A stretch of 64,000 nt of DNA, taken from Jacaranda mimosifolia (taxonomy: Eukaryota > Streptophyta > Magnoliopsida > Lamiales > Bignoniaceae). A program made the position numbers and the translations under genes. The notes under the pieces were generated by a model. That model did not search any database, had not been told where the DNA came from, and was given only the letters and a program-made list of their open reading frames with translations. Numbering within the stretch: the first letter of the stretch is position 1; every line of letters starts with the position of its first letter. This document shows, piece by piece, positions 37,189 through 50,142 of this stretch. The stretch is taken from the NCBI GenBank assembly GCA_018894105.1, contig CM032132.1, positions 30,493,379-30,557,378 on the forward strand. The letters run 5' to 3'.

Positions 37189-38089
37189 TTATGAAGATAG
37201 GAACTGTTTGGTAGTATTCCAAGCCTCAGTCCAATGTAGTCGACTAGAAAGGAGGTCGAGAAGGAGTATGAGGATATGGTCAGGTCGAGTCCTGCAACCA
37301 ATAGCACACGTCAAGCTAGCCGAAATGCCCTTGGTTATGGCACTTTGACGCTCAAGTCAATACTTAATTGACTAGATAGTAGAGCAGCAAAGTGAGGGCT
37401 TTAAGTAATAATGAGCATACCCTACTGAATGGTGACGATGGGGTATTTATTGACTCTCTTGGGTGGTTAATATGTCAATGATGTCCTTGCTTATGCAAAG
37501 AGAGCCTTTGTCTTTAGTTGATGGCCTTTAGGTCTTCTCTCTTCTATGTATTATCCTAGGTGGCACATCGTCCTACTCTTCAAGACATGGTGGTATGGAG
37601 GGAGGCGCGCACCACTCGGGTTCTACAGCATGGTGGTACAAAAGGCAACACGCACGATTAATATGGAGGCACACCACCTATCAGAGCATTTAATACGACA
37701 GAGTGATGGTAATAGCATATGTAATGCGATTGTGACTAGTAGAGCGGGACTACTCTGTGACATTCCAATCGACCTCCCTCATTGAGATGTTTCCTCACCT
37801 GACCATTATTTGTGCATACTCTAGTCGAGGTGATTAAACTTTGTTAGATCCTAAGGTCTTCCCGATTGGGGCTGAATGGTCATCCTGTAGCTGATCGACC
37901 ACAGTTTAGTCGACCGTGCAAGGCGTTGATACTCATACTGGTTGAATGGCCCAATGAGGGCTTAGGCCTAGTTGATCACCTTGTCGATTACTAATAAGTT
38001 GGGCCTGCCAGCCGATTGGGTTGTCACATGTCACATCTCTTACCTGATCAAGTGTTATTAGGTTGGGCCTTTTAGGCTATCTCGTATCA
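37189..38089 (-). repeat. LTR of E2 (3' LTR in element orientation)
   Basis: Starts TTATGAAGATAGG (TG decayed to TT) and ends TCTCGTATCA. It matches 47375-48225. Confidence 0.9.
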
Positions 38090-38345
38090 TGAGTCCCCCC
38101 CACTACCGAGTCCTGATTGAGTTGATCGACGAAAAGGAATGAGGAGAAGCTAATTTGTGAAACTAGAATACTCTCGACAAAGACTTCATCATGTTGATAA
38201 TGTTTAAATTTTAAAAATTAACCAGGGTTTTGGAGCATTTACTGCATTAGTTACATTGCGCAGTGCGGGAAGTCAACTGGTGGATGTGTAATAATTGCCT
38301 TGCAGCCGATCATTTTTGTCGGTTGAGTTGCTCGTTGGCTGGGAC

Positions 38346-38355
38346 CTATAAGTAA
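38346..38355 (+). promoter_or_regulatory. TATA-like box of the opposite-strand gene in E2
   Basis: CCTATAAGTAAG at the place equivalent to the E1 box, followed by AAATTTTTCATTTACAC. The ATG is at 38528. Confidence 0.5.
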
Positions 38356-38527
38356 GTGGGTGAAAATTTTTCATTTACACATTTATAGCATCCTGAGAGG
38401 TCAAGACCTGGAATTTACTGCTCCTTTCGGTAGTTGGTTTTGCTTTGTTTTCCTTATCTGAGTAAGTTTCTCTCGATCTTGATTAGATTTACTCTTCTTC
38501 ATTTCGAACATATATCATTTAAAAAAG

Positions 38528-40901
38528 ATGTTGAGAGTGTTTGGTGAAGATAGTAATAGGGAGAGTGATAGTGAGGAGACCCGATCACATGTAGGTTCGA
38601 CCAAGAGGGTAGATGGATCAACTAGTGAGTCTACTGAGTCTTCTAGTGACAGCTCAACTTCTTCTAGCAGTTTGAGTGATACTCATGTCGATGCTGGGGG
38701 TGAGGTTGGGCTAAGTTGACCTCCTATGTATTGGGTAGATTATTCATCCCTGATCACTATAGTGAAATTATTTCTGAGATCAAAGATAGGGACTTAGAGC
38801 TAATTAGACAATTATATCATGTTCCGTCTGAGTTCAATTTAATTGTCCCTGGGCCTAGCAATAGGATACATCGACCTTCGAGTGGATGCCTGACTATTTC
38901 CAAGGATGCCCTTAAGTGTGGGCTTAAATTTCCTTTAGCACGAGCTGTAGTAAACCTGCTAGCGGGTCTTTAGGTCTGCATAACACAGTTGCTTCCTAAT
39001 TATTTCTCGATCCCTTACAACTTTATTGTTTTAATAGCCATACATAACCAACCCCTATCTTTTGCCAATTTCTCTAACCTCTTCCATCTCCCGATGTCCT
39101 GGAAGTCAGGTAGTATTAAGGAGTAAGGTTTTTATTACCTCACAGCCCACCCCCATGAAAGTTCTTGGTGACCCCCTCTTCTTCTCATGGCTAAGCATTG
39201 AAAAAATGCTATTTTTTTCTTCGGGCTCCGGGTGGGTTAGGTTTAATATACCCAGGGGATGGTTGAGGGAGCACGTCGAGATGCCTGGAAATGAAAACCC
39301 CTTCTAGCCTAATACCTTCATTTGTGATTTATTTCAATTTGATCACATGGAGGCGTTAGGGTATATCGTGGAGAGAAACTTGGTGTTGGCAGGCTTATCG
39401 TCTGCTCAACTAGATTTACCAACTGACACTTGACTAAGTAGATAACCTTATTCAATTTTGGTAATTATTTTTTTTAACTTTCTAGTCGATCCTAATATGT
39501 TTGTTTTTGTGTTTATTTCAGATCGAGCTGAAATTATGAACTATACTCGCTAGTAGGCTATGGCTCGTCAGCAGAGGGCACAGGAGCGCCATCAAGTATC
39601 CATTCATCGAGATGTAGGCTCCCACGCTACTCCACAACAACAAGCACCACCGCCTACTCACCAACTCGCCTAACCAACTCTTGTCAAGACAAGCAGTCCC
39701 ATGTCTTGACAAAAGAGGTCAGCCATCGAGCAACCCAGTCCTTCTCGAAAGAAGACCGCTGCTAATAAAGGAAAAGGAAAAGCTAAGGAGACCTTGCTCT
39801 TCAGCCCCCCGACTTGACGACAATCTATTCCCACTGCCCAACTTTTCATCCCCAATGTTCAGGAACGAATCCCAGTTCAAAATTCGATCCAACCAGAAGA
39901 AGATGCTGGAATGAGTTAGCTAGAGACTCTAAAGGTGTTCGCCTATCACGCAAACATGGTAGGTTTCTAGTCGAGTTTTTCTTAGCTTGTGTTTAAATTT
40001 TATCGACCAAACTTGCTCTTGCCACAAGTTAGCCAAATGGGTCACCATTTTTACCGGAGATTGGAGCTGGCCCTTAGTGATCGGGATGAGCTCCAAAATG
40101 AGCAAAATAATGTAGAAGTGGCTAAGACTCAACTCGATTTGATGTAGTCGATGATCGACCAACTGACCAAATAGCTCGAACAGAAAGATGTGCAACTCTT
40201 AGCTACTATGACTAAGAAGAGCAACATAGACGAGTTATTGCGGAAGGCTAGACTGGAGATCGAGGCCTCATACTATGCCGATCAGGCACGTGGATACAGC
40301 AGCTCGAGCAAGTATGCTCGAGATGAGTTCTTCAGAGCGCTGCCAGGCATAAGAAAGGAAACGGTGTAGTAGTTTATGCTTTGTTCGACATTCTAAGATG
40401 CCAGCATTATCTTTGCGATTGACGATGTGAAAGAGGCCTTTGAGAAGCTGTGAAGCAATTGGAGTTCTTAGGGTATCAATTTCATCCCTAGAACAAAAAA
40501 CGCCTCAATCTGCTTCAAACTAAGCAACTCAAGGATTATTCCAACCCCCATCTATCGAAAAGAACGCACGTGTGGTCAAAGCTATGGTTGATCTCTACCT
40601 AAAAGTGGTCGAGGTGGCCAAGGAGTTTGACTTTGCAAACAACTTTACATTCAAAATCAAGGATAGGAAAGTCAACATTGTTGCTTACTTCCCTTCCTTC
40701 GAACGTTCTTTTCTGACTGGGGAGACAGGGCCTTCTCAACCTACCACTGCTGTCTAGCTAATGCCTGTTACAGTACTTGAGCAGAAGGTTGAGGGTCCTT
40801 CGATCACTGTTCAAGTGCCGTCCAGCGATGAGCTCAACCGCGTTGTCGATGAGATGGCGGTAGCTCAAGGTAGTGGAGGGAAAAGAGTTAGGTTGAGCTA
40901 A
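38528..40901 (+). pseudogene. Opposite-strand accessory gene of Tat element E2 (PF04195-like), decayed
   Basis: Homologue of the E1 accessory gene. It begins MLRVFGEDSNRESDSEETRS, with the same Ser/Thr-rich acidic start, then LFIPDHYSEIISEI, LYHVPSEFNLIVPGPSNRIH and the PF04195-like block (SGCLTISKDALKCGLKFPLARAV...LLPNYFSIPYNFIVL). A stop after VGLS at 38717-38719 and a stop after LLAGL near 38971 break it. The intron at 39438-39521 (GTAGAT ... TTTCAG) occupies the same place as in E1, and a second donor-like ATG|GTAGGT lies near 39958. The last exon has a coiled-coil segment (ELQNEQNNVEVAKTQLDL), FDFANNFTFKIKDRKVNIVAYF, and a basic end GGKRVRLS with its stop at 40899-40901. Conservation of gene plan and splice sites between two diverged elements argues that it was once functional. 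Confidence 0.75.
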
Positions 40902-41420
40902 GACTGGTTGTTTCTGTTTTTTGTTTATATTCGCCTGGCATGGTGCTTTCATCTGATGTATGAACAAGAAACAACTTATATAATGTAAATTGATATTTAA
41001 TTATATAATATCAACTTTTTGCTCATTTTTTGTTTTCGATTCACTCCCTTCCTTTTTATTGCTTTATTTTTTTCAAATTGATTGCATCAATGGGTGATGA
41101 AGTAAACCTTCCTTTCAAGTAACTAGTCGAATAGTGCAATCTTTTAATAAAGGAATAGATAATGCTTAATTGGTTTAGCACCAAGTTAGTAGTCAATTAT
41201 GACTTCGACTTGTAAAAGAATAATTGGATAGATCGAAGGATATTTACATCTATTTGTTCTATATAAAATTGGTTTTGAAATAGTATCCGTAGTCGATTGT
41301 GTAGTCAACTTAAGATATTCTCTTTGAGATCAAACAAAAAACTATCTAATCCTTGCATTGTAACGCGTCTGTTTGTTGAGCAACCTTAATTACTGCGTCA
41401 ACGATAGCGTCATTTTTAGG

Positions 41421-41760
41421 TTGCGATCAACTACATCGTCAGTTTTAAATGATTTATTCCTTTATTACACGGTTGGACTAGTTGGCATGATCATGGTTGG
41501 AAATCGATTTGTGGTCGACTATAGGGTCGATTTTAAACAATTTATTCATTTATTAAGTTTAGCTAGAAACTATGGCTACGATTTGAAATTGATATGTGGT
41601 CGACTACGAGGTCGACTTTAAACGATTTATTCATTTATTTAGTTAGGCTAGAAGCTATAGCTACGGTTTGAAATCGGTTTTTGGTCTACTGAGGGGTCGA
41701 CTCTAAACGATCAACTTGTTTCTCAAGTAATTGGGCTAGAAGCCATGGTTGCTAGTAAAA
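41421..41760. repeat. 85-bp tandem repeats of E2
   Basis: Units start near 41421, 41511, 41595 and 41681 with GTGGTCGACTA...GGTCGACTTTAAACGATTTATTC and end GCTAGAAGCTATGG. Position and the shared core GGTCGACT.TAAAC..TT correspond to the 75-bp repeats of E1, but unit length and the rest differ. Confidence 0.8.
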
Positions 41761-41841
41761 ATGAGTAGCTATCGAAATGTAATTCATCTTTATTAATTTG
41801 GAACCATATTACAAAATAGTCAAATGGAGACCTTGGCCTCT

Positions 41842-44800
41842 TTAAATATAGAATTTTTTCAAATTCACTGCATTCCATGGTCCAGGGAGCTCATTGCTAT
41901 CTATATCTACTAGTCGATAAGAGTTATGCTTCACCATTTTAACTATCGTGTAGGGACCCTCCCATTTCAAGTCGAGCTTACCCACATTTTTTTAGACTTC
42001 AACTTTTTTAATGACAAGGTCTCCCACCTTAAAGCTTCTTAGTCGAACCCCTTCATTGTAGTGCTAGGCCATCTTCGACCTATATCTTTATATTGTTGTA
42101 TATGCATATTGGCGTAGCTCATCGATTGTCTCGAGGTCGAATCCCCTTTCGGACTTATTCCTGATCGAGTTGTAGTAGATTACTCAAACTGTGTGTTGCA
42201 TTAGTTCTATTAGGATCACTGCCTCTGATTCATAGACCAGACTATAAGGATTGTGGCCCGTGGCAGTTTTATGATTGGTTTTGATGCCCAAAGGACCCTA
42301 GGGAGGTCGTCCACCCAATTTGATCTAGATCTTTCGAGTCGAGTCTTAATATGGTCTAAGATAGTCCTATTTGTGACTTCTATTTACCCATTGACTTGAA
42401 GGTTCCCAATCGAGGTGAAGTGTTATCGAATTCCTAGGCTTTTGCACCAGTTTCTCGTGCCCCTAATCTAGAGCTGTGTCCCATTATTTGATATCAATAC
42501 TTTGGGCAAATTGAAATTGTAGATAATATTTTTCCATAGGAAACTTCTTCTGGTCGCATCAGTTATCTTTGGGACTGTCTTTCCTTTGACCTATTTTGTA
42601 AAGTATTCCACCGTAACAATCATGAACTTTCTTTAACCTGTGGTTTTTGGGAAGGAACCAACTATATCTATCCCCCATTGGTCAAATGTACACGTGATCT
42701 AAATCGGTACAAGCATTGATATAGGCTAGTGAGGTATGTTGGAATGGACCTGGCAAGATGGGCATTTTCTAGCAAAGTCTACTACATCTTTTAGCAGAGT
42801 TGGCCAAAAATATCCATGTCTGATGACTCTATGGGCCAATGCTCATCCTCCGAAGTGATTACCACAGATTCTTGCTCTAGTATCAAGCACCTCAATGGTG
42901 GTCTAGAAAAGGATCTTCTATAAAGCTGACCATATTCGTCGAGAATTTTGCTGCTTAACCTCTGAGTCTACGTGTTTGTGCTTTATCCTCGGACACTTTT
43001 TCTTCCCTTAGGTAAGCTTTTATCTCATCCTGCCAGGAGAAAGCTGACTCTTGAATTTGCCTAACTAGGTTTTGGTTAAGACCACCTATGATAGGTATGT
43101 TAGAGACCATAAATGTAATGGTTTTGTCCCTAGTTCCCTTTGTTGAGTTAGCAAATTTTGACACGGCATCTGCCATTTCATTTTTTGATTTAAGGACTTG
43201 ACTAAGGGTGAACTTTTTGAACTGCTACTACAACTTCTTGACCTCAGCCAAATACTTGCTCATTGTAGCCTCCTTAGCTTTGAAATTCCCTTCGAACTGC
43301 TCTGCGACCAGCTGGGAATCAGTAATGGCTATCAACTACTCAACTCTCCTATCGACAGTCATCCTCATGCTAGCAAGAAATGCCTCATACTCTGGTTCAT
43401 TATTTGTGATGTGGTAGTCGAGTTCAATGGCGAAGTCACACTCCTCGGCATATGGGGAACACAAGGAAATGCCTATTCCTCCTCATGAGGAAATTGTCAA
43501 GCCACCAACATGCAAAGTCTAAATGAGGGAATCTTGGTCAATTTTCTCAGGAAAGTCGAATCATTCTACGATAAAGTCTGCTAATACTTGGGCTTTTATG
43601 GCAGTTCGGGGCTAGAAAGTAATGTCAAATTCCCCTATCTTGATGGCCTACTTTGTCAACCTTTCCAATGTATATGGTTTCGACAACACTTATTTCAATA
43701 GATGATTCATCAGGACAATTATAAAATGAGATTGAAAGAAAGGCCTCAACTTCCTGGCTGCTATGACCAAAGCAAGAGCAAACTTTTCAATCTCAAGATA
43801 ATTATGTTTTGGGCCTTGCAACACTTTGCTACTGTAGTACATAGATTGATGGGTGTCTCGTCTAGTTGAGACCAGAACTAAGCTAATGACTGCTGACGAA
43901 AATGCCAGATAAATATGCAAGGTCTCTCCAACTTCCAGCTTGGCTAGCATCGACAGTGCTTACAAGTATTGTTTCAAATTGACCAAGGCCTAGTCACATC
44001 GCTCCGTCCACTAGAACTTCCGCCCATTCCTTATAATTTTGAAGAATCGTAAGCTTTTGTGCGCTAGTTGAGGAATTAATCATCCTAGAGCTATGATCCT
44101 TCTAACCAAACACTGTACATGGTGAGATGTCCAAAATTACTTGGATCTTTTGTGGGTTTGGTTCTATACCCCTCTGACTAACCATGTATCCCAAGAATTT
44201 TCGCCTTCTTACCCCAAACGTGCATTTGTTGGGATTAAGCTTCATACCCAATTCTCTCAATATTGAAAATGTATGACTAAGGTTGGCTAAGTGGTTTTGC
44301 TCTTTTTCTGTGTTTAACAATCATGTCATCAACGTAAACCTCCATAGTCCTCCCGATCTCATTTTTTAACACGAAGTTCACAAATCTTTGGTAGGTTGTA
44401 CTACATTCTTGAGCCCAAAAGGCATAACGAGAAAATAGTATACACCATTGGGGACCACAAATAAGGTCTTATCTTTGTCTTCAGGGGCTATAAAAATTTG
44501 ATAATAACCTTTGAATGCATCCATCATACTTAAAAGATCACAACCAGCAGTAGAATCAACTAATAAATCTATTGGAGGCAGCAGGTAAAGATCTTTAGGA
44601 CAAGCTTTATTCAAATCAATAAAGTCATTATACATTCTCCATTTTCCCTCATTCTTAGGGACAAGAACTACATTACAAAGCCAACTAGAATATTGAATTT
44701 CTATAATATAGTCTGCCTCTAAGAGCTTGTTGACATTTTCCTCAATGATTTGGCATCTTTCAGCAATGAAGGTCCTGGTCTTCTGCTTGATTGGCTTGAA

Positions 44801-47325
44801 TAAGGGGTCCACATTCAGGTGGTGGATTATGGTGTTGGGGTTGATCCCCTAGAGCTCGGCAACTTTCCAAGAAATAAAAAAAAAAATTCTGAGAAAGTCA
44901 ACCATTAAACACTCCATGTTGCTGCCTAGATTTGTCCAATCCTTATGGTCTTGTCGAGATTTCCAGGCTCAAGATCTATAATCTTGAACTCCCTGATCGA
45001 TTTGACCCTAGTCTCCTCAACTTCCTCTTCTTATTTTGTTGTCCCTCATCGGGTTCCGTTACTAGGACATCCCCTAAAGGTTTCAATTTTGGTCGAGCTT
45101 TCTGTTTATTTGCCTCGACCGAGATGGTGTAACATCGTCAGGCTTCCTTCATATTGCAAAGCAGTTCACCAATCCCAGCAGCTGTTGGAAACTTGACCTT
45201 CATGTGGTAGGTCGAGACAATAGCTCTAAAGTTATTCAGCACTGGTCGTCCAATTATAGCACTATAAGCAAAGGGTGCATCAACCACCAGGTAGTTGACT
45301 GTGGGCATTCTTCGTCGAGGTGGTTCACCAAATGAGGTGGACATGTTTATTGACCCTTCAGGGATGATCTCAAATCCTCCAAATCCAACCAACAGGGTGT
45401 GCAAACTTCAGCTTTCCTATGTTTATCCTCTTCAGTATCGACAAAGAAATTATGTTCACAGAGCTGCCATTGTCGACCAAAACTTTTCTAACCTCGAAGT
45501 TGGCTATCTCAACTGACACAACAAGGGGCAATCCAGCTTATTGTCAACGCATTGGCTCTCAATGTGCGAGAGGTCAGAGTCCAAGAAAGAAATAAGTTCA
45601 GTGCTGGTGGAAAGTTGGAAAACTATTTCAACTGGGAAAGACTCAGTCGATTCCAATCTCATCTGGTTCTTTCTCCTAGCTGACTTAGAGTATCCTCCCA
45701 TTGGACCTTTAGCAATGGTGTCGATCATGCCCCTGAGGGGTGGGTGCAGTTGACAGGATTTTTTCCCTTGTCCTCATTCTTTCCTTTGGCTAACCAATCC
45801 TTCTCTATGGGGTGTTTAGTTGGTTTGGCCTGTCTCTTGTCTACCTTTTTCATTGACAAATTTTTTCAGGTGGCCTTGTCGAATAAGCCTTTCGATCTCA
45901 TGGTACAAATTAAATCAATCCTAGGTGTCATGCCCTTTTTGTCTATGGAAGTAATAGTATTTTTTTATCTCTCCATTGCCTCAATCTCAGCTAATTTCTT
46001 GGGCTTTTTGAGGAGGTTATCATGTTGAATGGCAAACAACACCTCTTTCCTTGCAGTGTTCATCAGTGTGTAATTATGAAATCTCTTGATGGGAGATCGA
46101 TGACTATCCTTGTGTTGTCTGTCATCTTTATCCTTAGCCTTTTTCTTGTCATTATCTGGGTTGCCATATTTCAGTCTGTTCATATCCTCCTACGTCATGT
46201 ATCTCTCAACGAGGTCGAGTAGCTCTTCTATTTTACTTGGTCTCTCTCTGACTAGCGCATTAGCGCACTCTTTATGTCGAAGACCTACAAACAACACATC
46301 AATCAGGAATTCTATTCGGGGAATGTCAATCTTCAACACGTCCGTGTTAAACTTAGTGAAAAAATCTCAAAGGGATTCTCCCTCGTTCTACTTAACTGTA
46401 TGCAAATGAGTGTAGGGGAGTTGTGCTTTCCTTCGGCTAGCAAACTGGTAGAGGAACTTGTCGCAAAGCTGCTTATATGAGTAAATCAGCGCTGGCTCCA
46501 ACTTGACAAACCAATCGAGTGCAATACCTTGGAATGTGATGACCAGCATTTTGGTATGAATGTACTCATTATGCCCATGGAGCTGCATCATGCGTTCAAA
46601 TTGGAATAAGTGCTCGTTTGGGTCAGATGAGCCATCATATTTGGGCAGACCAGTTGGAACCTTAGTGTCAAGGGTGATGCGTTCATCGATTATCTCCTGG
46701 ACAAAATGAGACTCTCGCTCATAGTGAAGTCGGGGTACACTATCATAGTAAGGGTTCCTTTCGTGTTTCTCCTAGAAATCTCCTCAAAGCATCTGTTCAA
46801 CTATCGCACTTAATGTGACACTTCTTCTCGTTCTTCTCGATCAGCTTTGGATAGATTTCTATTTATTTGAGGTCTTTGCCGCTGGACCTATTGCACTACT
46901 AGGCTCAAATGGGTTGAGCAAAGTGATCTATGGAATCAACCATTTCTTCCTAGGGATTTGGTCAGGTTTCTTCCCGTAGGAACTAGCCTGGCTATCCTCA
47001 CATCAAATGGCCTGCGTCATGTTACTTGTTTATGCTTATCCTCCTTGGTAAGCCTCTCCTTATGCTGTGAAGTTTGAGGGGTGGTACTGGTAGATGGCCC
47101 AGGCTAGTTGTTGTGCTTGTTGAGGGCAGCTGACCGTTGAGCTAAAATTTGGGCTGCTATCTACTCGCTTATCAGCTACATAAGCTGAGTCTTAGTCAAA
47201 GTTACCACTTGTTCTAGTTGGGACCTGGGTCGAGCCATGTCTTGTTCTTGTTAGGGTCGATGAGGAGTGGTTGGGGACTTTATATTCTCCTCTTACTCAA
47301 AAACAGCTTACCTTGTGTTAACCAT
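41842..47325 (-). pseudogene. E2 gag-pol (broken)
   Basis: Gag starts MVNTR at 47325, and a stop follows at once. Capsid sequence is visible at 46388-46591 (MMQLHGHNEYIHTKMLVITF, KQLCDKFLYQFASRRKAQL). The Gag zinc-finger region lies near 45900-45960. Protease-linked sequence VGFGGFEIIPEGSINMSTSF is at 45138-45404. RT is at 44378-44812 (KQKTRTFIAERC, PKNEGKWRMYNDFIDLNKAC). Unlike E1, the active site still reads YVDD (about 44325-44345), but a frameshift follows at once. The connection continues at 44102-44320 (FGVRRRKFLGYMVSQRGIEP), with RNase H fragments at 43690-43950 and 42955-43176. The integrase tail (KWEGPYTIVKMVKHNSYRLVDI...WNAVNLKKFYI) ends with a stop at 41842-41844. Confidence 0.87.
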
Positions 47326-47354
47326 TATTTTCTAACTTAACTTACGGACTCAAG

Positions 47355-47374
47355 AACTTACATACGGTGCTAAA
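47355..47374 (-). other. Primer-binding site of E2
   Basis: TTTAGCACCGTATGTAAGTT on the minus strand directly follows the LTR. It is a decayed form of the tRNA-Asp type site seen in E1. Confidence 0.55.
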
Positions 47375-48225
47375 TGATGAAGATATGAACTGTTTGTAGT
47401 ATTCTGGGCTTCAGTCCAATGTAGTCGACTGGAAATGAGGTCAAGAAGGAGTATGAGGATATGGTCGGGTTGAGTCCTGGAACTAGTAGCACACGTCAGG
47501 CTAGCCGATGTGCCCTTAGTTATGTCACTTCAATGCTCAAGTCAGTACTTAATCGACTAGATAGTAGAGCATCAAGGTGAGGGCTTTAAGTGATAATGAG
47601 CATACCTCGTTAAATAGTGGCAATAGGGTATTTATAGGCTCTCTTGGGTGATCGATATGTCAATGATGTCGTTGCTTATGTAAAGAGGGCCTTTGTCTTT
47701 AGTTGGGGCCTTTAGGTCTTATCTATTCTATGTACTATTCTAGGTGGCGCCTCTCCTGCTCTTCAGGACACTCTGGTTTTGCAGCATGTGGTAGAGGAAG
47801 TGGCACGCACCATTAATGTAGAGGCACATTGCCTATCAGAGCATTCAATGCGGCAAAGAGATGGTAGTAGAGCATTTAATGCGACTGTAACTGGTGGCGC
47901 GGGACTACTCTGCGTTGTTCCGATTGACCTCCCTCATCGAGATATTTCCTCACATGATAGTCATCTGTGCATACTCTAGTCTAGGTAATTGAACTCTGTT
48001 GGATCTTCCTGGTTGGGGGCTAAATGGTCATTATGTAGTTGATCGACTACACTCTGGTCTACCGCACAAGGCATTGATACTCGTGCTGGCTGAATGGCCC
48101 AACGAGGGCTTAGACCTGGTCAATTACTAATGGGCTGGGCTTGGTAGCTAATTGTTTTGTCATATGTCATATATCTTACCTGGTCAAGTATTATTGGCTT
48201 AAGCCTATTAAGCTATCCCATATCA
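47375..48225 (-). repeat. LTR of E2 (5' LTR in element orientation)
   Basis: Starts TGATGAAGATATG and ends CCCATATCA on the plus strand. A minus-strand TATA box (AGCCTATAAATAC) lies at about 47628-47640. Confidence 0.92.
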
Positions 48226-48500
48226 GTATTCTTTCGATGCCACCATAAACAAATCAATGAACCTCTCATGACTATATCAATCTTAAGACTCCTAAATCAT
48301 GATTTGATAATCATGCAATGGCCACATTAAGACAAATTCAACTTAATCTTTTATGTATTAAGAATGATACTGTAAATCGAGAAAAAATACTGATTTTTTA
48401 GTTTTTTGTACTTGATTGTTCAAGTTTTGTACTAAATTTGCCTCATTTTGTACTTATTTGGCGTGTTTTTTACTTACTTTTGTACTTGTGTTTCTTTATA
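48226..48500. repeat. Right end of the 400-460-bp tandem array
   Basis: Resumes exactly where E2 ends, with CTTTCGATGCCACCA, CATGCAATGGC, AGAATGATACTGTAAATCG and the TTTTGTACT blocks of the array unit, then fades out. Confidence 0.8.
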
Positions 48501-50142
48501 TCTAGTACCATTTTTTTTCGATTTAAATACTAGTTATGTAAATATGAATACCATATACATCTTGAAATATATTGTATTTTAACCAACTTGTAACATATAT
48601 AACATTACCTATATCTATATAAATAAATTTCCAAATTACATCATAAATTATAAACACCATCTATTTTGATCATCCAAATACATAAATAATAGATGTTATC
48701 ACCAGTAGGAATGTTTGAAATACATAAACATTCATCTTACTATCTAGATACAAAAACTAAATTCATCCAAATAATAACCATCCAAACATTATCATATAGC
48801 CCTAGAACATAATAAACCATGCTCATCAGTCAAAACTTTTACATCAATATGCGCTCAATACAAATTTTATCTCGATCGGGACAATAGTTTTCTCATTTTT
48901 ATCTTACAAAGTATAAAATATACAATCAGCAAGCGCATAACTAAAAATAAGTATAAGTAACAAGATGTGAAATATTTCAACATATATAATTAAGGTTCAT
49001 GTACTACAAACACAATAAGAAGTACTTAAAGTTTGCATTTTGGTACAATAATTACTTACAGACAGTACTAAAAATCAAGGTTCTTGTACTGGAATCATGG
49101 TTTGAGATATTGAAATTTTAATTTTTTTTGTCAAGATTACTTGCACAAAATATTACACATACCTAGTGCTAAGTTTGTTTGATCAACAATAAAAATGATA
49201 AAAATATTATACCCCCTTCATACAACTTATAATTAAAATAGTATTTTCGAATTTAATTTACAAAATTCCTAGGGCTATTTATTTGCCTAAAACATCCAAA
49301 TGATTAAATTCAATCATGATAATGGTACTAAAATTACAACAGAGAATGCACCAAGCTTTGGATTCTTTTTCCAGAAACCATTATGATGTCCTCATTAACA
49401 AACCTATGATTGAATTTTATATATACTTTCTCATGTCTCTTTAAAATATGTAGGCAACTAGTAATAAAAATAAAAATCCCATTTGTAGATTATATGAAAA
49501 ACATTATATTGGAATTTTCTCTAAAATTTGAAATGGGTGAAATTAAAAAGGTGATAATCAAATTAGGATTGCTAATAAACAAAACCAATATATATTAACT
49601 AAAATGATAGGCAACAAAAACAAATTTTGGGATTTTTTTTCCAATCTCACAACCACGAAATCTCAGTGAAAATAAAATATATTATTGTAAAAATGAAGTA
49701 CGTTATCTAATCTTTGAAAATATGAGGAAAACTAAAAGTCTTGTTTTCTTGAGCAACAACAATGGCAGACGACAAGTTGGATGAATGAAAGAAAGTAGTA
49801 CATAAGAAGATGGAAAATAATCACGATGATAGTTTTAGAAATGGAGGAAAATGAAAAGAGAAAGCGTGAAATAAAGAGGAAAAATATGAAAGAAAAATGA
49901 AAAAACATAGAATGGAAAAAATATTGGGCATTTTAGTATTTTTGACATAAGTAGGGAGTGAAATCAAAATTGAACTTTGAAACAGGGAGTGCGAACAAAA
50001 AAGACATATAGGGACTAAACACAATGTGAAATTGGGTTTGGGGATTTAAGGCCAATTAATCGTTGTGTTTTACTCCAACCTAACCCATCATACATACCCA
50101 AAAAATTGCCGCTAGAAATCCCAACAGAGCCTAGATAAGTGT
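48501..50142. other. AT-rich spacer
   Basis: No gene is recognised. Scattered GTACTA/AGTACTT words recall the tandem array. The segment 49920-50060, read on the minus strand, has TTAGTCCCTATATG, GCACTCCCTG, TTCACTCCCTAC and AAAATGCCC in the same order as similar words at 31240-31350 on the plus strand. Confidence 0.4.

Larger units (their letters stand above)
37189..48225 (-). mobile_element. Ty3/gypsy Tat-lineage element E2
   Basis: An 11,037-bp element on the minus strand, related to E1 throughout. The LTRs are 901 and 851 bp. It inserted in the tandem array: the array sequence GTAAACATATT...CTTTCGATGCC is split, with ATATT (37184-37188) on the left and GTATT (48226-48230) on the right, a duplication with one mismatch. 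The order on the minus strand is the same as E1. The LTRs differ at about one position in eight over the first 235 bp, so the insertion is old. The coding frames are broken. Confidence 0.92.
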
